From Ruminococcaceae bacterium UBA1730 (GTDB lineage: Bacteria > Bacillota > Clostridia > Oscillospirales > Acutalibacteraceae): DNA of 64,000 nucleotides. The DNA lies in assembly GCA_002315935.1 (NCBI GenBank), contig DCII01000002.1:70869-134868 (forward strand), given 5' to 3'. Made by a program: the position numbers and the translations under genes. The first letter of the stretch is position 1; every line of letters begins with the position of its first letter. This document shows, in pieces, positions 43,355-52,550 of this stretch. Below the pieces are notes generated by a model, which was not told the origin of the DNA, did not search any database, and saw only the letters and a list, made by a program, of their open reading frames with translations.

Positions 43355-43915
43355 TTAATATTTTGACTCGGAAATAGTGATTTTATCCGCATCAACCGCC
43401 CCGAAACGCACGGCAATTTCTTTTATCTGCACCGCCGCCGCACTGTCAAGAGCACCTTTTTCAACGATTATTTCCGTTTTATCATCATTGATAATAGCTA
43501 TGCATTTACAGCCGATTTTGGCATTGATAAGGTTTTCCATATCGGACTCATTGGCAATTGCATCTGCAAGCTCTTCAAGCTTCTGAGACGCATTTTCAAC
43601 AGAATCCGGCGAAGAAGCCGAATCCTTGATAATATCATTGAGCACCTCTGCCGCTTCATCGTGAGCTTCTCTGCGTTTCCTTTTTGCCTGCGAAAAGAAT
43701 TCATCCTCGGTCAGAGTGGTGTCCTCAACCGTCACATCGGTTGAAAGAACATACTGTGCATCGCCGAGGTTGACATTTTCATCAGCCGCCTGCTGTGTGT
43801 CCGTTCCCGATGGTACTTTGTCAGGCTTTGTATAATACCAGTTAATGAAAACTGCCGCTCCGAGGGCAAGAACCAAAGCCGAAAGTAAAATCTGTCTTTT
43901 TCTGATAATCATCAT
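43355..43915 (-). CDS. spoIIIAH: stage III sporulation protein AH
   Basis: Mother-cell membrane protein whose outer domain meets forespore SpoIIQ to form the feeding channel. The 186 residues have one N-terminal TM (ILLSALVLALGAAVFINWYY), an acidic linker, and a C-terminal ring-forming domain with EEAEVLND-type helix (here DEAAEVLNDII) and GCKCIAIINDDKTEIIVEK. Last gene of the operon. Confidence 0.95.
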   Translation of the reverse strand: MMIIRKRQILLSALVLALGAAVFINWYYTKPDKVPSGTDTQQAADENVNLGDAQYVLSTDVTVEDTTLTEDEFFSQAKRKRREAHDEAAEVLNDIIKDSASSPDSVENASQKLEELADAIANESDMENLINAKIGCKCIAIINDDKTEIIVEKGALDSAAAVQIKEIAVRFGAVDADKITISESKY

Positions 43916-43959
43916 TCATTCTCCCATATGTATATTTTTATGTATATGCAAAATTGCAT

Positions 43960-44526
43960 TCATCCCATTGGGGTAACGCTCACCCTTGCACTGCTTATGT
44001 CAAGAAGAGCTGTGACGGCATCAACAATCTGCGAAACAACAGCCTCGTTCCTCGCTCCGTCACACACAACGGCAACCCCTCTTATTTCCGGCTCTGCAAC
44101 TCTGACAATAATCCCGTTTTCGCCCTTTCCGTCATCAACGATAACATATTCATCCTTGCGGTCAATGTTGCTTTTGCCGTCTGCATCATGGCTTTCGCCG
44201 CTGTTGCTGTCACGAAGATAAATGTTTTCGCTTCCGCTTGCAATGGTCACCATGACCTTCACTCTGCCAACGCCGTTCATGGCTGAAATTATTGAAGTCA
44301 GACGGTTTTCAAGACTTTCCGTGTAGTCTGAAAAATTCACATTTTCAGATGTTGTTTCAGCCGTGTCGGCACTCGCGGTTCTGCTGTCCGTAAGCTCACT
44401 TAAAACGAGTGCGGCTATGCCGAGAATAAGAATCAGAACTGCCGCCGTTCCTTTTTTGCCGAGCTTTGACTTCGCCGGAAAACCACTGAATATTCTTCTG
44501 ATTTTATCAAAATATTCCTTTTTCAT
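43960..44526 (-). CDS. spoIIIAG: stage III sporulation protein AG
   Basis: Ring-forming component of the SpoIIIA-SpoIIQ channel. 188 residues: one TM (AAVLILILGIAALVLSEL), then ENRLTSIISAMNGVGRVKVMV, GIIVRVAEPEIRGVAVVCDG and a C-terminal VVSQIVDAVTALLDISSARV. It overlaps spoIIIAF by 4 bases; a 44-base gap precedes spoIIIAH. Confidence 0.95.
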   Translation of the reverse strand: MKKEYFDKIRRIFSGFPAKSKLGKKGTAAVLILILGIAALVLSELTDSRTASADTAETTSENVNFSDYTESLENRLTSIISAMNGVGRVKVMVTIASGSENIYLRDSNSGESHDADGKSNIDRKDEYVIVDDGKGENGIIVRVAEPEIRGVAVVCDGARNEAVVSQIVDAVTALLDISSARVSVTPMG

Positions 44527-44993
44527 TCCAAGCCCTCATTTTTTTCAACGGTAATTTCAACGCCTGCCATTACGCTGACGGTCTGCTCAAATTCTCTGAT
44601 TTTCTGCGGATTTTTCTCGCTTGTAAGAACCGTAATTTTATGAATTATTATGCAGTTATTCTCTTCGGATATGTCTGCCGAAACGGAAATGATTTCAATA
44701 TTACTTTCATCCGCCTGCATTGAAATCATTTCCGATAATTCCTCTTTCACATATTCGGAAGCTGCCTTTACACCTTCTTCCGAAAGGGTCATAACACTTT
44801 GACCAAGCTCCGGCAAATCGGAAAGCTTTCCGAAAACATTCTTAATCGGCTCAAGCATACTCACGATTATAAAGATGCTGATTATTGATTTCATAACCGT
44901 ATTATTCTTTCTTCCCGGAATAAGAATCATTGCAAGCGAACCGAGAAGACCTGCCGAAAAAATGCAGATAACAGATGCCTTTACTGTTTCCAT
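44523..44993 (-). CDS. spoIIIAF: stage III sporulation protein AF
   Basis: 156 residues with two N-terminal TM helices (ICIFSAGLLGSLAMILI, SIISIFIIVSMLEPI) and a small alpha/beta outer domain ending in VTVEKNE-type strand. Part of the SpoIIIA transenvelope complex. ATG behind CGGAGG, next to the spoIIIAE stop. Confidence 0.92.
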   Translation of the reverse strand: METVKASVICIFSAGLLGSLAMILIPGRKNNTVMKSIISIFIIVSMLEPIKNVFGKLSDLPELGQSVMTLSEEGVKAASEYVKEELSEMISMQADESNIEIISVSADISEENNCIIIHKITVLTSEKNPQKIREFEQTVSVMAGVEITVEKNEGLE

Positions 44994-46106
44994 TTATCCT
45001 CCGGTAACGATAACCGTTGCAGATGAAATAATCAGCACGGTAATGCAGAAAATCAGCATAACATTCATCATAGAGCAAACATATGCAATTCCGTTATAGA
45101 CCGAAACGCAGCATTGACAGCCGAGCATATCGCTGATTGAAGATGCTATTCTCATCGAAAAAATCCAAAGAAGAGTTTGCACAAGAACCGGAATACAGAT
45201 TGCTCCGAGAGCGGCAATTCCGAAAATTCCGACAGTATTACGAACAAGAGATATACTGCCCGTAAAGGATGAAAAGGCTTCTCCGAGAGCACCTCCGACA
45301 ACCGGAACAAATGTTGAGGTTACAAGCTTCACCGCCTTTCCGGCAACCGAATCCGAAGATGAAGCAACAACGCTCTTTATCGCAAGAGTGCCCGAAAACA
45401 AAGTGGCTGAAACCGAAAAAATGTATGTTGATGCCTTCCGTAGAACATCCGCAACTGAATTCAGCCTGATTTCCGGAAGCATTCCCGTGCAGAGATAGAG
45501 AGCACCCACAACGCACGATAACGGCAATATTACGCTTTCCGCTATCATTGAAACAGATTCTGCGATAAGAAAAGATGTTCCGTTATATGAAATTGCAGAT
45601 GCAGGCTTGCCGGATGCCGTCAGAAGAGCCGTCAGAACGGGTATCAGAAGCTTTTCAAAGCCTACGCAAAGCTTAACGCAGGATGCACACGCCCTGACCA
45701 CTTCATAAACAGCCTTGAACAATGTCAGCACTGCAAAGCATGAACCGACAAGTGAGACTACCGACCTGTTTTTTTCATCCTCGGGAACAAGCGAAACGCA
45801 GATGCTGATTACTATTGCCGTTCCGACTGCGGAAGCAAGAGCCTTCATCGGTTCTTTCCATTTTTCTTTAAAAACTCCCATGACGGAAGAAAAAACGGTT
45901 GACGGCGATAATTCGAGAATTGATTGAGCATCAATTTCATCCATACCGATTTTTTTCATGAAATCCTTTGATTCATCATCAAGAAAATCATGAAGCTTAT
46001 CCGCTCCCGACGATTTAATAATGTCACTTTTATATTCATCAATATTTGTCGCTTTCGCCGGCACGGAGAAAACGAATAGAAGAATAATAACCGTAATAAT
46101 TTTCAT
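44994..46106 (-). CDS. spoIIIAE: stage III sporulation protein AE
   Basis: Polytopic membrane component of the SpoIIIA complex, 370 residues. A signal-like N-terminus (IITVIILLFVFSVPAKA) is followed by a soluble stretch and about seven TM helices; FVPVVGGALGEAFSSFTGSI and IRLNSVADVLRKAS are family-like. It may act as the channel or transport core. Overlaps spoIIIAD by 4 bases. Confidence 0.95.
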   Translation of the reverse strand: MKIITVIILLFVFSVPAKATNIDEYKSDIIKSSGADKLHDFLDDESKDFMKKIGMDEIDAQSILELSPSTVFSSVMGVFKEKWKEPMKALASAVGTAIVISICVSLVPEDEKNRSVVSLVGSCFAVLTLFKAVYEVVRACASCVKLCVGFEKLLIPVLTALLTASGKPASAISYNGTSFLIAESVSMIAESVILPLSCVVGALYLCTGMLPEIRLNSVADVLRKASTYIFSVSATLFSGTLAIKSVVASSSDSVAGKAVKLVTSTFVPVVGGALGEAFSSFTGSISLVRNTVGIFGIAALGAICIPVLVQTLLWIFSMRIASSISDMLGCQCCVSVYNGIAYVCSMMNVMLIFCITVLIISSATVIVTGG

Positions 46107-46489
46107 CCTATCAATCCCAACGCAAAATCTGCCGCCGAAGTAATCATCGGCATCGCAACAACAACCGCTCCGATTTTTCCCGAAAGCTCAATCATATCGC
46201 CGATTGCCGTGCAGGAATTATCGTTGCATATGTCGGCTCCGAGCCTTGTTATTATGCAGATTGCGGCACATTTAATCAGAATGGCAACATTTCCGCCCTG
46301 AATTCCTGCGGCAACGGTCATATTTCCTGCCGTTTCCGTTATTTCATATAGCCTTGATGAAATGCAAATTCCAATAACCGCAATCGAAGCGAATGTCACA
46401 AGCGGAGCAAGCTCCGGCCGAAGCTGTTTTATCAGAGAATAGACTGCGGCGGCAATAACGCCGGCAATCATGATTTTTGCAATATCCAT
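46103..46489 (-). CDS. spoIIIAD: stage III sporulation protein AD
   Basis: 128-residue membrane protein with about four helices (MIAGVIAAAVYSLIKQL, LVTFASIAVIGICISS, CTAIGDMIELSGKIGAVVVA), matching the SpoIIIAC/AD family. Confidence 0.94.
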   Translation of the reverse strand: MDIAKIMIAGVIAAAVYSLIKQLRPELAPLVTFASIAVIGICISSRLYEITETAGNMTVAAGIQGGNVAILIKCAAICIITRLGADICNDNSCTAIGDMIELSGKIGAVVVAMPMITSAADFALGLIG

Positions 46490-46490
46490 A

Positions 46491-46685
46491 TCAGAAATCC
46501 GCTATGTTTTTAAGTGCATCAAGAAGCTCTGAAAACTGAGGAATAAGCATCATCAGCACTGCCGCTATGCCTGCAAGAATTGTTATCAGAGCATAATCAT
46601 CTCTGCCCGAGCGAACAAGAATTGAATTCAGAATTGCAACGATTATTCCGACCATTGCTATTTTTATTACTATTGAAATTTCCAT
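46491..46685 (-). CDS. spoIIIAC: stage III sporulation protein AC
   Basis: 64 residues, two TM helices (IAMVGIIVAILNSILV, ALITILAGIAAVLMML) linked by RSGRDDYA, the standard form of this short membrane protein. Confidence 0.94.
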   Translation of the reverse strand: MEISIVIKIAMVGIIVAILNSILVRSGRDDYALITILAGIAAVLMMLIPQFSELLDALKNIADF

Positions 46686-46694
46686 TTCAGCACC

Positions 46695-47204
46695 TTAAAT
46701 ATAAAGTATTATCACCCAAACACCTGCAAGCACTCCGAGTGCCGGAAAAATTCCGGAATATTTTCTGCTTTTTTCTTCTTCATCAACAAGCTTCCTTTCG
46801 ATTTCTCTTCTGCAACAGCCTATGCACAAAAGCTGACCCTCGGCATCGGTTGCTCCGAGCTGATTTCCCATTGCCGAAAGGAGCTTTTCCGAATCTGTTT
46901 TCCTTATGTTTTCATCAGCTTCAACTGAGATTTTCCATGCATTCCGCAATGTTTCCCCACCCCTGAGCAACGAATTGCATTTTTTGAGAAATACGGGATA
47001 TTCTTCATATTGTGACATTTCATCAATAAGCTCTGAAAACGGGATTTTTGTACTTTTTATTCTGTTTTCAGCCGCAGAAAGAAAGGATATTATACTTCTT
47101 TGATATTCGCATCTGTTCTTTTGATTATCGGCAATCAGCTTACCTGCAAGTGCACATCCCGAAATCAAAAGAACCGCCGAAACAAGCTTAATCAGAAATA
47201 TCAC
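46695..47204 (-). CDS. spoIIIAB: stage III sporulation protein AB
   Basis: About 170 residues: N-terminal TM (KLVSAVLLISGCALAGKL), a helical middle with a type-II-secretion-F-like fold (ENRIKSTKIPFSELIDEM, LLSAMGNQLGATDAEGQ) and a C-terminal TM (GIFPALGVLAGVWVIILY). The open frame starts at TTG 47225, but this lies deep in spoIIIAA; GTG 47204 is used here. Neither has an ideal ribosome site; AGGTGAT at the GTG itself is followed by an in-frame CTG. Confidence 0.9.
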   Translation of the reverse strand: MIFLIKLVSAVLLISGCALAGKLIADNQKNRCEYQRSIISFLSAAENRIKSTKIPFSELIDEMSQYEEYPVFLKKCNSLLRGGETLRNAWKISVEADENIRKTDSEKLLSAMGNQLGATDAEGQLLCIGCCRREIERKLVDEEEKSRKYSGIFPALGVLAGVWVIILYI

Positions 47205-48138
47205 CTGCCTTGATGATTTTTTCAATTGAGCAGATATTATCTGCGGAAAGAAGAATAATTCTGCCGAACGCTCCCGTTGCCAAAAGTCTTTTGAGAAGAG
47301 GTTTTGATTTCAGCTCCTCTTCGCTTCTTGCATGGACACTCAATATAAATTCAACTCCAGAATTGACTCCGCATTCAATTGCCGAAATTTCATCATCGGT
47401 TGAAACCTCATCGCAGATTATAATATCGGGCGAAAAGGCTCTCAACCCCGTCATAATGCCCTCACCCTTCGGATAACCGGTCGCAACATCGCAATTAATT
47501 CCTATATCGTTCTGCGATTCCGAGCCGAAGGAAGCGGCAATTTCTCCCCTTTCATCGCAGATGAAAACCTTTTTCAGCAGTCCTCGTTCGTCACCGGAAA
47601 GCTGCCTTGCAAGGTCACGCAGAACAGTAGTTTTTCCACCTGCCGGAGGTCCTGCAATGATAACGGACTTTATTCCGTCCGAAAAGCACTCGTTGAAGAT
47701 GACATTTGCCGCCCCTTTTATTTCACGGGCAATTCTGAAATTGATACATTCAATATCTCTTACGGCAATGATTTTTCCGTTCTCGGTCACCGCCGTTCCG
47801 GCAACGCCTATTCTGTGACCGCCGTTTATCGTTATATATCCACGGTTGATTGATTCCGTGAACGAATGGACCGAATAACCGCAGATACGCAGAAACAATT
47901 CCTTTATTTCATCCTTGTTCGTTCTGATAACCGCAGACGAAGGAATGGTAGTCAACCGTCCGCATGGCGAAATAAAGAATGTTCCCTTATCCGTCACAAT
48001 AACCGCCGGTCTGCCGCTTCTGAATCTCATTTCTCTTATGCTGTATTTCTCAGGGCAAAGACCGATTGCCGAATGAAGTCCTTCGGTCAGCCTTGAAAAC
48101 GCCGTTTCAATCCGTTTAATGTTGTCCGTATTTATCAC
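47188..48138 (-). CDS. spoIIIAA: stage III sporulation protein AA (ATPase)
   Basis: The cytoplasmic ATPase that powers the SpoIIIA machine, similar to secretion ATPases. 316 residues with Walker A GPPAGGKTTVLRDL (about 168-181), Walker B PDIIICDEVSTDDE, and FRSGRPAVIV near the N-terminus. The predicted start is GTG at 48138, inside an AGGTGAT block. A CATATGAT on the leftward strand (48158-48151) resembles a SigE -10 box, but the leader would be very short. Confidence 0.95.
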   Translation of the reverse strand: MINTDNIKRIETAFSRLTEGLHSAIGLCPEKYSIREMRFRSGRPAVIVTDKGTFFISPCGRLTTIPSSAVIRTNKDEIKELFLRICGYSVHSFTESINRGYITINGGHRIGVAGTAVTENGKIIAVRDIECINFRIAREIKGAANVIFNECFSDGIKSVIIAGPPAGGKTTVLRDLARQLSGDERGLLKKVFICDERGEIAASFGSESQNDIGINCDVATGYPKGEGIMTGLRAFSPDIIICDEVSTDDEISAIECGVNSGVEFILSVHARSEEELKSKPLLKRLLATGAFGRIILLSADNICSIEKIIKAGDISD

Positions 48139-48212
48139 CTGCTTTACTGAATCATATGGTCGCCTGTCCCGATTTAGAACACAAGAAATAAATTCTTTTA
48201 CAGATTGTTCAC

Positions 48213-48241
48213 TTGAAATGCGGATTATAATATGTTATATT
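48213..48241 (+). promoter_or_regulatory. SigA-type promoter for the YfhO-type gene
   Basis: TTGAAA (48213-48218), 17 bases, TATATT (48236-48241), 33 bases before the ATG. Confidence 0.75.
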
Positions 48242-48274
48242 AATATAAATTCGAAACTTTCTCGGAGGTAAGAT

Positions 48275-51200
48275 ATGGCAAGACTCGACTCGGACCTTGG
48301 CAAAAAGCCCTCGGTCTTCAAGAAAATATTTGCTGATAATAAAGCGTGCTGGGCGGCAATTCTCTGCACAGTAGGTCTGATGATGCTGGTTTATTATTGT
48401 TATGACCTTTTCCCGTTCGGCGGAAAAACTATTCTCCGAATGGATATGTATCATCAGTACGGTCCTCTGTTTGCCGAATTCTACGACAGAGTAACCAATC
48501 TTGAAAGCTTAATCTATTCATGGAGAACGGGTCTTGGCGGTCCGTTCCTCGGCAATTTCTTCAATTATCTTTCAAGCCCGTCTGCAATAATCATTCTCAT
48601 TCTCGGTCATCAGAATATGCCCGAAGCAATTGCCGGTATGATTCTCGTAAAAGCCGCATTTTCCGCAGGCTCTTTCGCCTATTATCTCAAAAAATCACAG
48701 GGCAGAAACGACCTCACAACTGCGGCATTCGGCGTTCTCTATGCAATGTGCGGCTATTTTGTTGCATATTACTGGAATGTCATGTGGATTGACACAATGG
48801 TGTATTTCCCTCTCGTTATTCTCGGAATTGAGAATATCATTAACAAACGCAGTTCAAAATGTTATATCGCATTTCTTGCTCTCACCCTTGTTTCAAACTA
48901 CTACATGGGATATATGACCTGTATATTCTCGGTCATTTATTATGTCATTTATTTTCTCAGTCAGAATGATTTTTCATCCGTTTATGATGACACACCGTAT
49001 TCACTTTCCGAAGACGGCAAAAAGAAATATTCATTCAGGCAGAAGGTTAAGGGAAGCATTCTTCTTCGCAGTGGATTAAGATTTGCATTTTCAAGCATTG
49101 CCGCCGCAGGGCTTGTTGCCTTTGCACTTGTGCCGACATATTTTATTCTGAAAAGCTGTTCGGCAACCTCAGGCACAATGCCGTCACTTGACCAATACAC
49201 CTCGTATTATGATATTTTTGATTTCCTTGCAAATCATCTTGCAAGCGTAACTCCGACCATCAGAAGCAGTGGCGATGATGTTCTTCCGAATGTTTACTGC
49301 GGAATTGCAACTCTGATTCTTGTTCCGCTCTATCTTTTCACAAGAAGCATTCCGCTCAAGGAAAAGGTTGTCAATGTTTCTCTTCTCGGAATATTCTACT
49401 TCAGCTTCAACATCAATATTCTCAACTATATCTGGCACGGCTTCCATTACCCCAACGACCTGCCTTACCGTTTTTCGTTCATGTATTGCTTCTTCCTTCT
49501 GACCCTTGCATATAAGGCGTTCACAAGGCTCAGGGAATTTACGGGCAGACAGATTCTTGCCGCAGGCGTTGCACTTATCGGAGCAATAATTATTATTCAG
49601 AAAATAACTTCAAAGAATGTTGGAGATATATCCATTTTCATCAGCATCATTTTCACAATTGTTTACTGCATTATTTTCTATATTTCCAAGGATAGCAAAT
49701 ACAGAGAATCCGCCGTTGCGGTTCTTCTGCTCTGCTGTGTGGTTGGCGAAATTGCCTGTGCAAACACAGACAGATACAGCATGGAACAGCCGAAATCAAA
49801 CTTTGTCGGCGATTATGCCGATTTCAGAAATGTCAAATCGCTTCTGGATAAAAAAGAGGGTAATCAGAATTACCGCATGGAGTTGACCTATAACAGAGCA
49901 AGGATGGATCCTGCATGGTTCGGCTATAACGGCATCTCAACCTTCTCCTCGATGGCTTATGAAAAGATGTCGAATATTCAGAGTGACCTCGGTCTCAGCG
50001 GCAACTATATCAACAGCTACACCTATCATCTCCAGACACCTGTTTACAACATGATGCATTCGCTCAGATATATTGTCAACAATGATGAGGATGTCAGCAT
50101 TGCAGACGATTATTACACCGAAATCGGAAGCTCGGGAAAGTTCACGGCTTACGAAAACAAATATTGTCTTCCGATTGGTATGGCAACAAACAGCGGCTTG
50201 AGAGAATGGTTTACCGATTTCAACAATCCGTTCACCGTTCAGAGCGACTGGGTTGAATATGCGACGGGTGTTTCGGATGTTTTCGGACTCATGACATTCG
50301 ACAATATCAGATATTACAACATGAATGAAATCACCTCGGGCTTTGAATCCGGCGACCTTTATTTTTCAAAGGAAGGCGAAGGAACAGGCGAGTTGACATT
50401 CATCCTTACCGTTCCCGAAGAAAGACATTGTTACCTTTATGTCAATTCCGACAGCTTTGATGAAATCAGCATCACAAAAGGTGAAAAGAGCATAACGCAG
50501 GATACGGATGAACCCTATGTTTATGACCTCGGAGTTGTCAAGCCTGATGAGGAAGTTACTGTTTTCATTTCGATTGAAGAATCTGAATACGGATATATTG
50601 ATTTCTATCCCTGCTACATCAATGACGAAGCTCTTGACGAGGCATATGACATTCTCAGCAGAAACGCACTCAATGTCACATCTGCAACTGCAACCGATAT
50701 TAAGGGCACGGTCAATGCCGAGCAGAGCGGATTATTCTACACCTCAATTCCTTATGATAAGGGTTGGAAGGTCTATATTGACGGAAAAGAAATCAAAGAG
50801 GATGATTATGTTGCTCTTGCGGATGCTTACCTTGCATTCAACATTTCCAAGGGCGAGCACACCATTGAACTTAAATATCATCAGAGAGGTCTTTCAATCG
50901 GCATTGCCGTTTCCGGCGGAACCGCTCTTCTTCTCATAATTATCGGCATATTCATTTCAATCAGAAAGAAAAAGAAAGCAAAGAAGAACAGAATTGAAGA
51001 AACCGAAATAATCTTTGAAAATTCCGAAAATGAAAATGTCAATTCTGAAATCGAAGAAGCCTCCGAAGCTGAAAACGGCGAAGAAAATCAACTTCCCGAA
51101 GAAAACACGGAGAATGCGGATGTTGAAGCGGAATCAGAAGATGAAACAACAAATGTTGTTGAAATGCCGACGGAAATTCTCAACGAGCTTTTTGCGGAAT

Positions 51201-51382
51201 TTGAATCTGATGAAGAATCAGCAGAAATAATTGTTGAAGGATCAACGGAAATAACCGTTGAAGAATCAGCAGAAATAATTGTTGAAGAATCAGCAGAAAG
51301 CAGTGAAGAAAACTCGGACGAAACAGAAGCTTCAGAAAAAACGGTTGAAGAAAATAGCGAAGAAGATTCTTCTGATAACTGA
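48275..51382 (+). CDS. YfhO family membrane protein with acidic repeat tail
   Basis: 1035-residue polytopic protein. It begins with a cytoplasmic head, then about 12 TM helices (LCTVGLMMLVYYCYDLF opens; ILRMDMYHQYGPLFAEFYD is the family signature) and an outer domain (about 500-850) before a last TM (IGIAVSGGTALLLIIIGIFI). YfhO proteins are GT-C-like and linked to glycosylation of lipoteichoic acid or surface polymers. The last ~115 residues are a basic KKKKAKKN stop-transfer followed by a glutamate/serine-rich tail with VEESAEII repeats, lacking in most homologues. ATG behind CGGAGG; single-gene unit. Confidence 0.87.
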   Translation: MARLDSDLGKKPSVFKKIFADNKACWAAILCTVGLMMLVYYCYDLFPFGGKTILRMDMYHQYGPLFAEFYDRVTNLESLIYSWRTGLGGPFLGNFFNYLSSPSAIIILILGHQNMPEAIAGMILVKAAFSAGSFAYYLKKSQGRNDLTTAAFGVLYAMCGYFVAYYWNVMWIDTMVYFPLVILGIENIINKRSSKCYIAFLALTLVSNYYMGYMTCIFSVIYYVIYFLSQNDFSSVYDDTPYSLSEDGKKKYSFRQKVKGSILLRSGLRFAFSSIAAAGLVAFALVPTYFILKSCSATSGTMPSLDQYTSYYDIFDFLANHLASVTPTIRSSGDDVLPNVYCGIATLILVPLYLFTRSIPLKEKVVNVSLLGIFYFSFNINILNYIWHGFHYPNDLPYRFSFMYCFFLLTLAYKAFTRLREFTGRQILAAGVALIGAIIIIQKITSKNVGDISIFISIIFTIVYCIIFYISKDSKYRESAVAVLLLCCVVGEIACANTDRYSMEQPKSNFVGDYADFRNVKSLLDKKEGNQNYRMELTYNRARMDPAWFGYNGISTFSSMAYEKMSNIQSDLGLSGNYINSYTYHLQTPVYNMMHSLRYIVNNDEDVSIADDYYTEIGSSGKFTAYENKYCLPIGMATNSGLREWFTDFNNPFTVQSDWVEYATGVSDVFGLMTFDNIRYYNMNEITSGFESGDLYFSKEGEGTGELTFILTVPEERHCYLYVNSDSFDEISITKGEKSITQDTDEPYVYDLGVVKPDEEVTVFISIEESEYGYIDFYPCYINDEALDEAYDILSRNALNVTSATATDIKGTVNAEQSGLFYTSIPYDKGWKVYIDGKEIKEDDYVALADAYLAFNISKGEHTIELKYHQRGLSIGIAVSGGTALLLIIIGIFISIRKKKKAKKNRIEETEIIFENSENENVNSEIEEASEAENGEENQLPEENTENADVEAESEDETTNVVEMPTEILNELFAEFESDEESAEIIVEGSTEITVEESAEIIVEESAESSEENSDETEASEKTVEENSEEDSSDN
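51212..51300 (+). repeat. tandem 24-bp repeats coding VEESAEII-type octads
   Basis: GAAGAATCAGCAGAAATAATT recurs, with a diverged copy between (GGATCAACGGAAATAACC). It encodes the acidic tail of the YfhO-type protein. The near-identical DNA suggests recent expansion, so copy number may vary between strains. Confidence 0.75.
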
Positions 51383-51384
51383 TG

Positions 51385-51416
51385 AAAAAAGAGCAGTCCG
51401 TCATAGGCTGCTCTTT
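51385..51416 (+). terminator. terminator after the YfhO-type gene
   Basis: Stem AGAGCAG/CTGCTCT, 2 bases past the stop, followed by a short T-run. Confidence 0.8.
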
Positions 51417-51458
51417 CGCTTAAATTATTCTTAATTTGTATAAAATAAATGTAAATTG

Positions 51459-51487
51459 TTGCATTATTTTAAAATTAATGTTATGAT
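51459..51487 (+). promoter_or_regulatory. SigA-type promoter for the ChbG-type gene
   Basis: TTGCAT (51459-51464), 17 bases, TATGAT (51482-51487), 35 bases before the ATG. Confidence 0.75.
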
Positions 51488-51522
51488 AGAAGCATATTAC
51501 TCAAAGAGGAGAGGTCTTACCA

Positions 51523-52404
51523 ATGAAAGAAAGATACCTTATTATCAACGCCGATGATTTCGGAATGTGCAAAGCCGCCAACGATGCGATTACGGAGCTT
51601 TTCCGTGAAGGCTGCCTTTATTCATCAACAATCATGATGCCCTGCAAATTTGCAGAGGATGCAGTTAAGTTTTCGGTTGAAAATCCGCAGTATGCAATCG
51701 GTGTTCATCTTACCCTCACCAACGAGTGGGAAGCCCGTCAGCCCTGGGGACCTCTTACAGACGGCAAAACGATCAGAAACGAAGAAGGCAGAATGTGGCC
51801 CGAAAACGAGGATTTCGAAGCTCATTGCGACTACGATGAAGCTATTGCCGAGGTTAAGGCACAGATTGAAAAGGCTGAAAAGCTCGGCATGAAGCCGGTT
51901 CAGGTTGATAACCACATGGGTTCGCTTTACGGCATGAACGGCAAATATCTCATGCTCCCGAAGGTTTTCAAGGTCTGCAAGGAAAAGGGTTATCCCTTCC
52001 GTATGTGCACAACTCCGAAGGACAGCTTCTGCCCAGACGGAGTGCCTCTCGGTCTTTATAAATTCTTCTGCCGTTTCTCCGGCGTTTTAAGCAAGCTCTA
52101 TAAGGTCTATACTCCCGATTATCTTATTCTCACCGACCAGGTCAAGAGTCTTAAGGATAAGCAGACCTACGAAGAATTCAGAGATGAATTTCTCCGCTTC
52201 CACGGTGAAATCCCCGAGGGTATAACCGAAACCTTCATTCATCCTGCTCTTGAAACAGATGAAATCAAAGCTATCACCGGCACATGGAAACGCCGCTACT
52301 GGGAATATCTTCTCATGAAGGACCCCGTTACTCATAAATATTTTGAAGACCATAACATAAAGCTCATCAGCTACCGTCAGCTTGTTGCAATGAAGAAAAA
52401 ATAA
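51523..52404 (+). CDS. ChbG/HpnK family carbohydrate deacetylase
   Basis: Metal-dependent deacetylase of 293 residues (YdjC fold). INADDFGMCKAAND holds the two metal Asp residues near the N-terminus; GVHLTLTNEWE, QVDNHMGSLYG and TFIHPALET supply the histidines. Relatives deacetylate chitooligosaccharides or hopanoid-linked sugars; no signal peptide, so the target is inside the cell. ATG behind GAGGAGAGG. Single-gene unit. Confidence 0.92.
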   Translation: MKERYLIINADDFGMCKAANDAITELFREGCLYSSTIMMPCKFAEDAVKFSVENPQYAIGVHLTLTNEWEARQPWGPLTDGKTIRNEEGRMWPENEDFEAHCDYDEAIAEVKAQIEKAEKLGMKPVQVDNHMGSLYGMNGKYLMLPKVFKVCKEKGYPFRMCTTPKDSFCPDGVPLGLYKFFCRFSGVLSKLYKVYTPDYLILTDQVKSLKDKQTYEEFRDEFLRFHGEIPEGITETFIHPALETDEIKAITGTWKRRYWEYLLMKDPVTHKYFEDHNIKLISYRQLVAMKKK

Positions 52405-52411
52405 TATCCAG

Positions 52412-52452
52412 ACAGCCGATAAACGATTTTTTCGCTTATCGGCTGTTAAATT
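52412..52452 (+). terminator. terminator after the ChbG-type gene
   Basis: An 11-bp stem ACAGCCGATAA/TTATCGGCTGT; the loop holds a T6 run, and TTAAATTT follows. Confidence 0.8.
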
Positions 52453-52550
52453 TAAGGCTATGAAGTTCTAAGAACTCTAATAAAGGTTCTTCACGGAAAG
52501 TTGTGGATGGCAATAACACCGGAATTAATAATGAAAACAGAGAAGGTTCT

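Noticed and set aside
48151..48158. SigE -10 box before spoIIIAA as a firm promoter
   Set aside because: CATATGAT fits, but no convincing -35 box was found and the leader would be only a few bases, so it is mentioned only in the gene entry.
51212..51300. Possible CRISPR-like direct repeats
   Set aside because: The units are tandem 24-bp coding repeats without spacers.
51180..51404. Leftward leucine-rich open frame opposite the YfhO tail
   Set aside because: It is the complement of the Glu-rich repeats; no ribosome site or terminator fits it.
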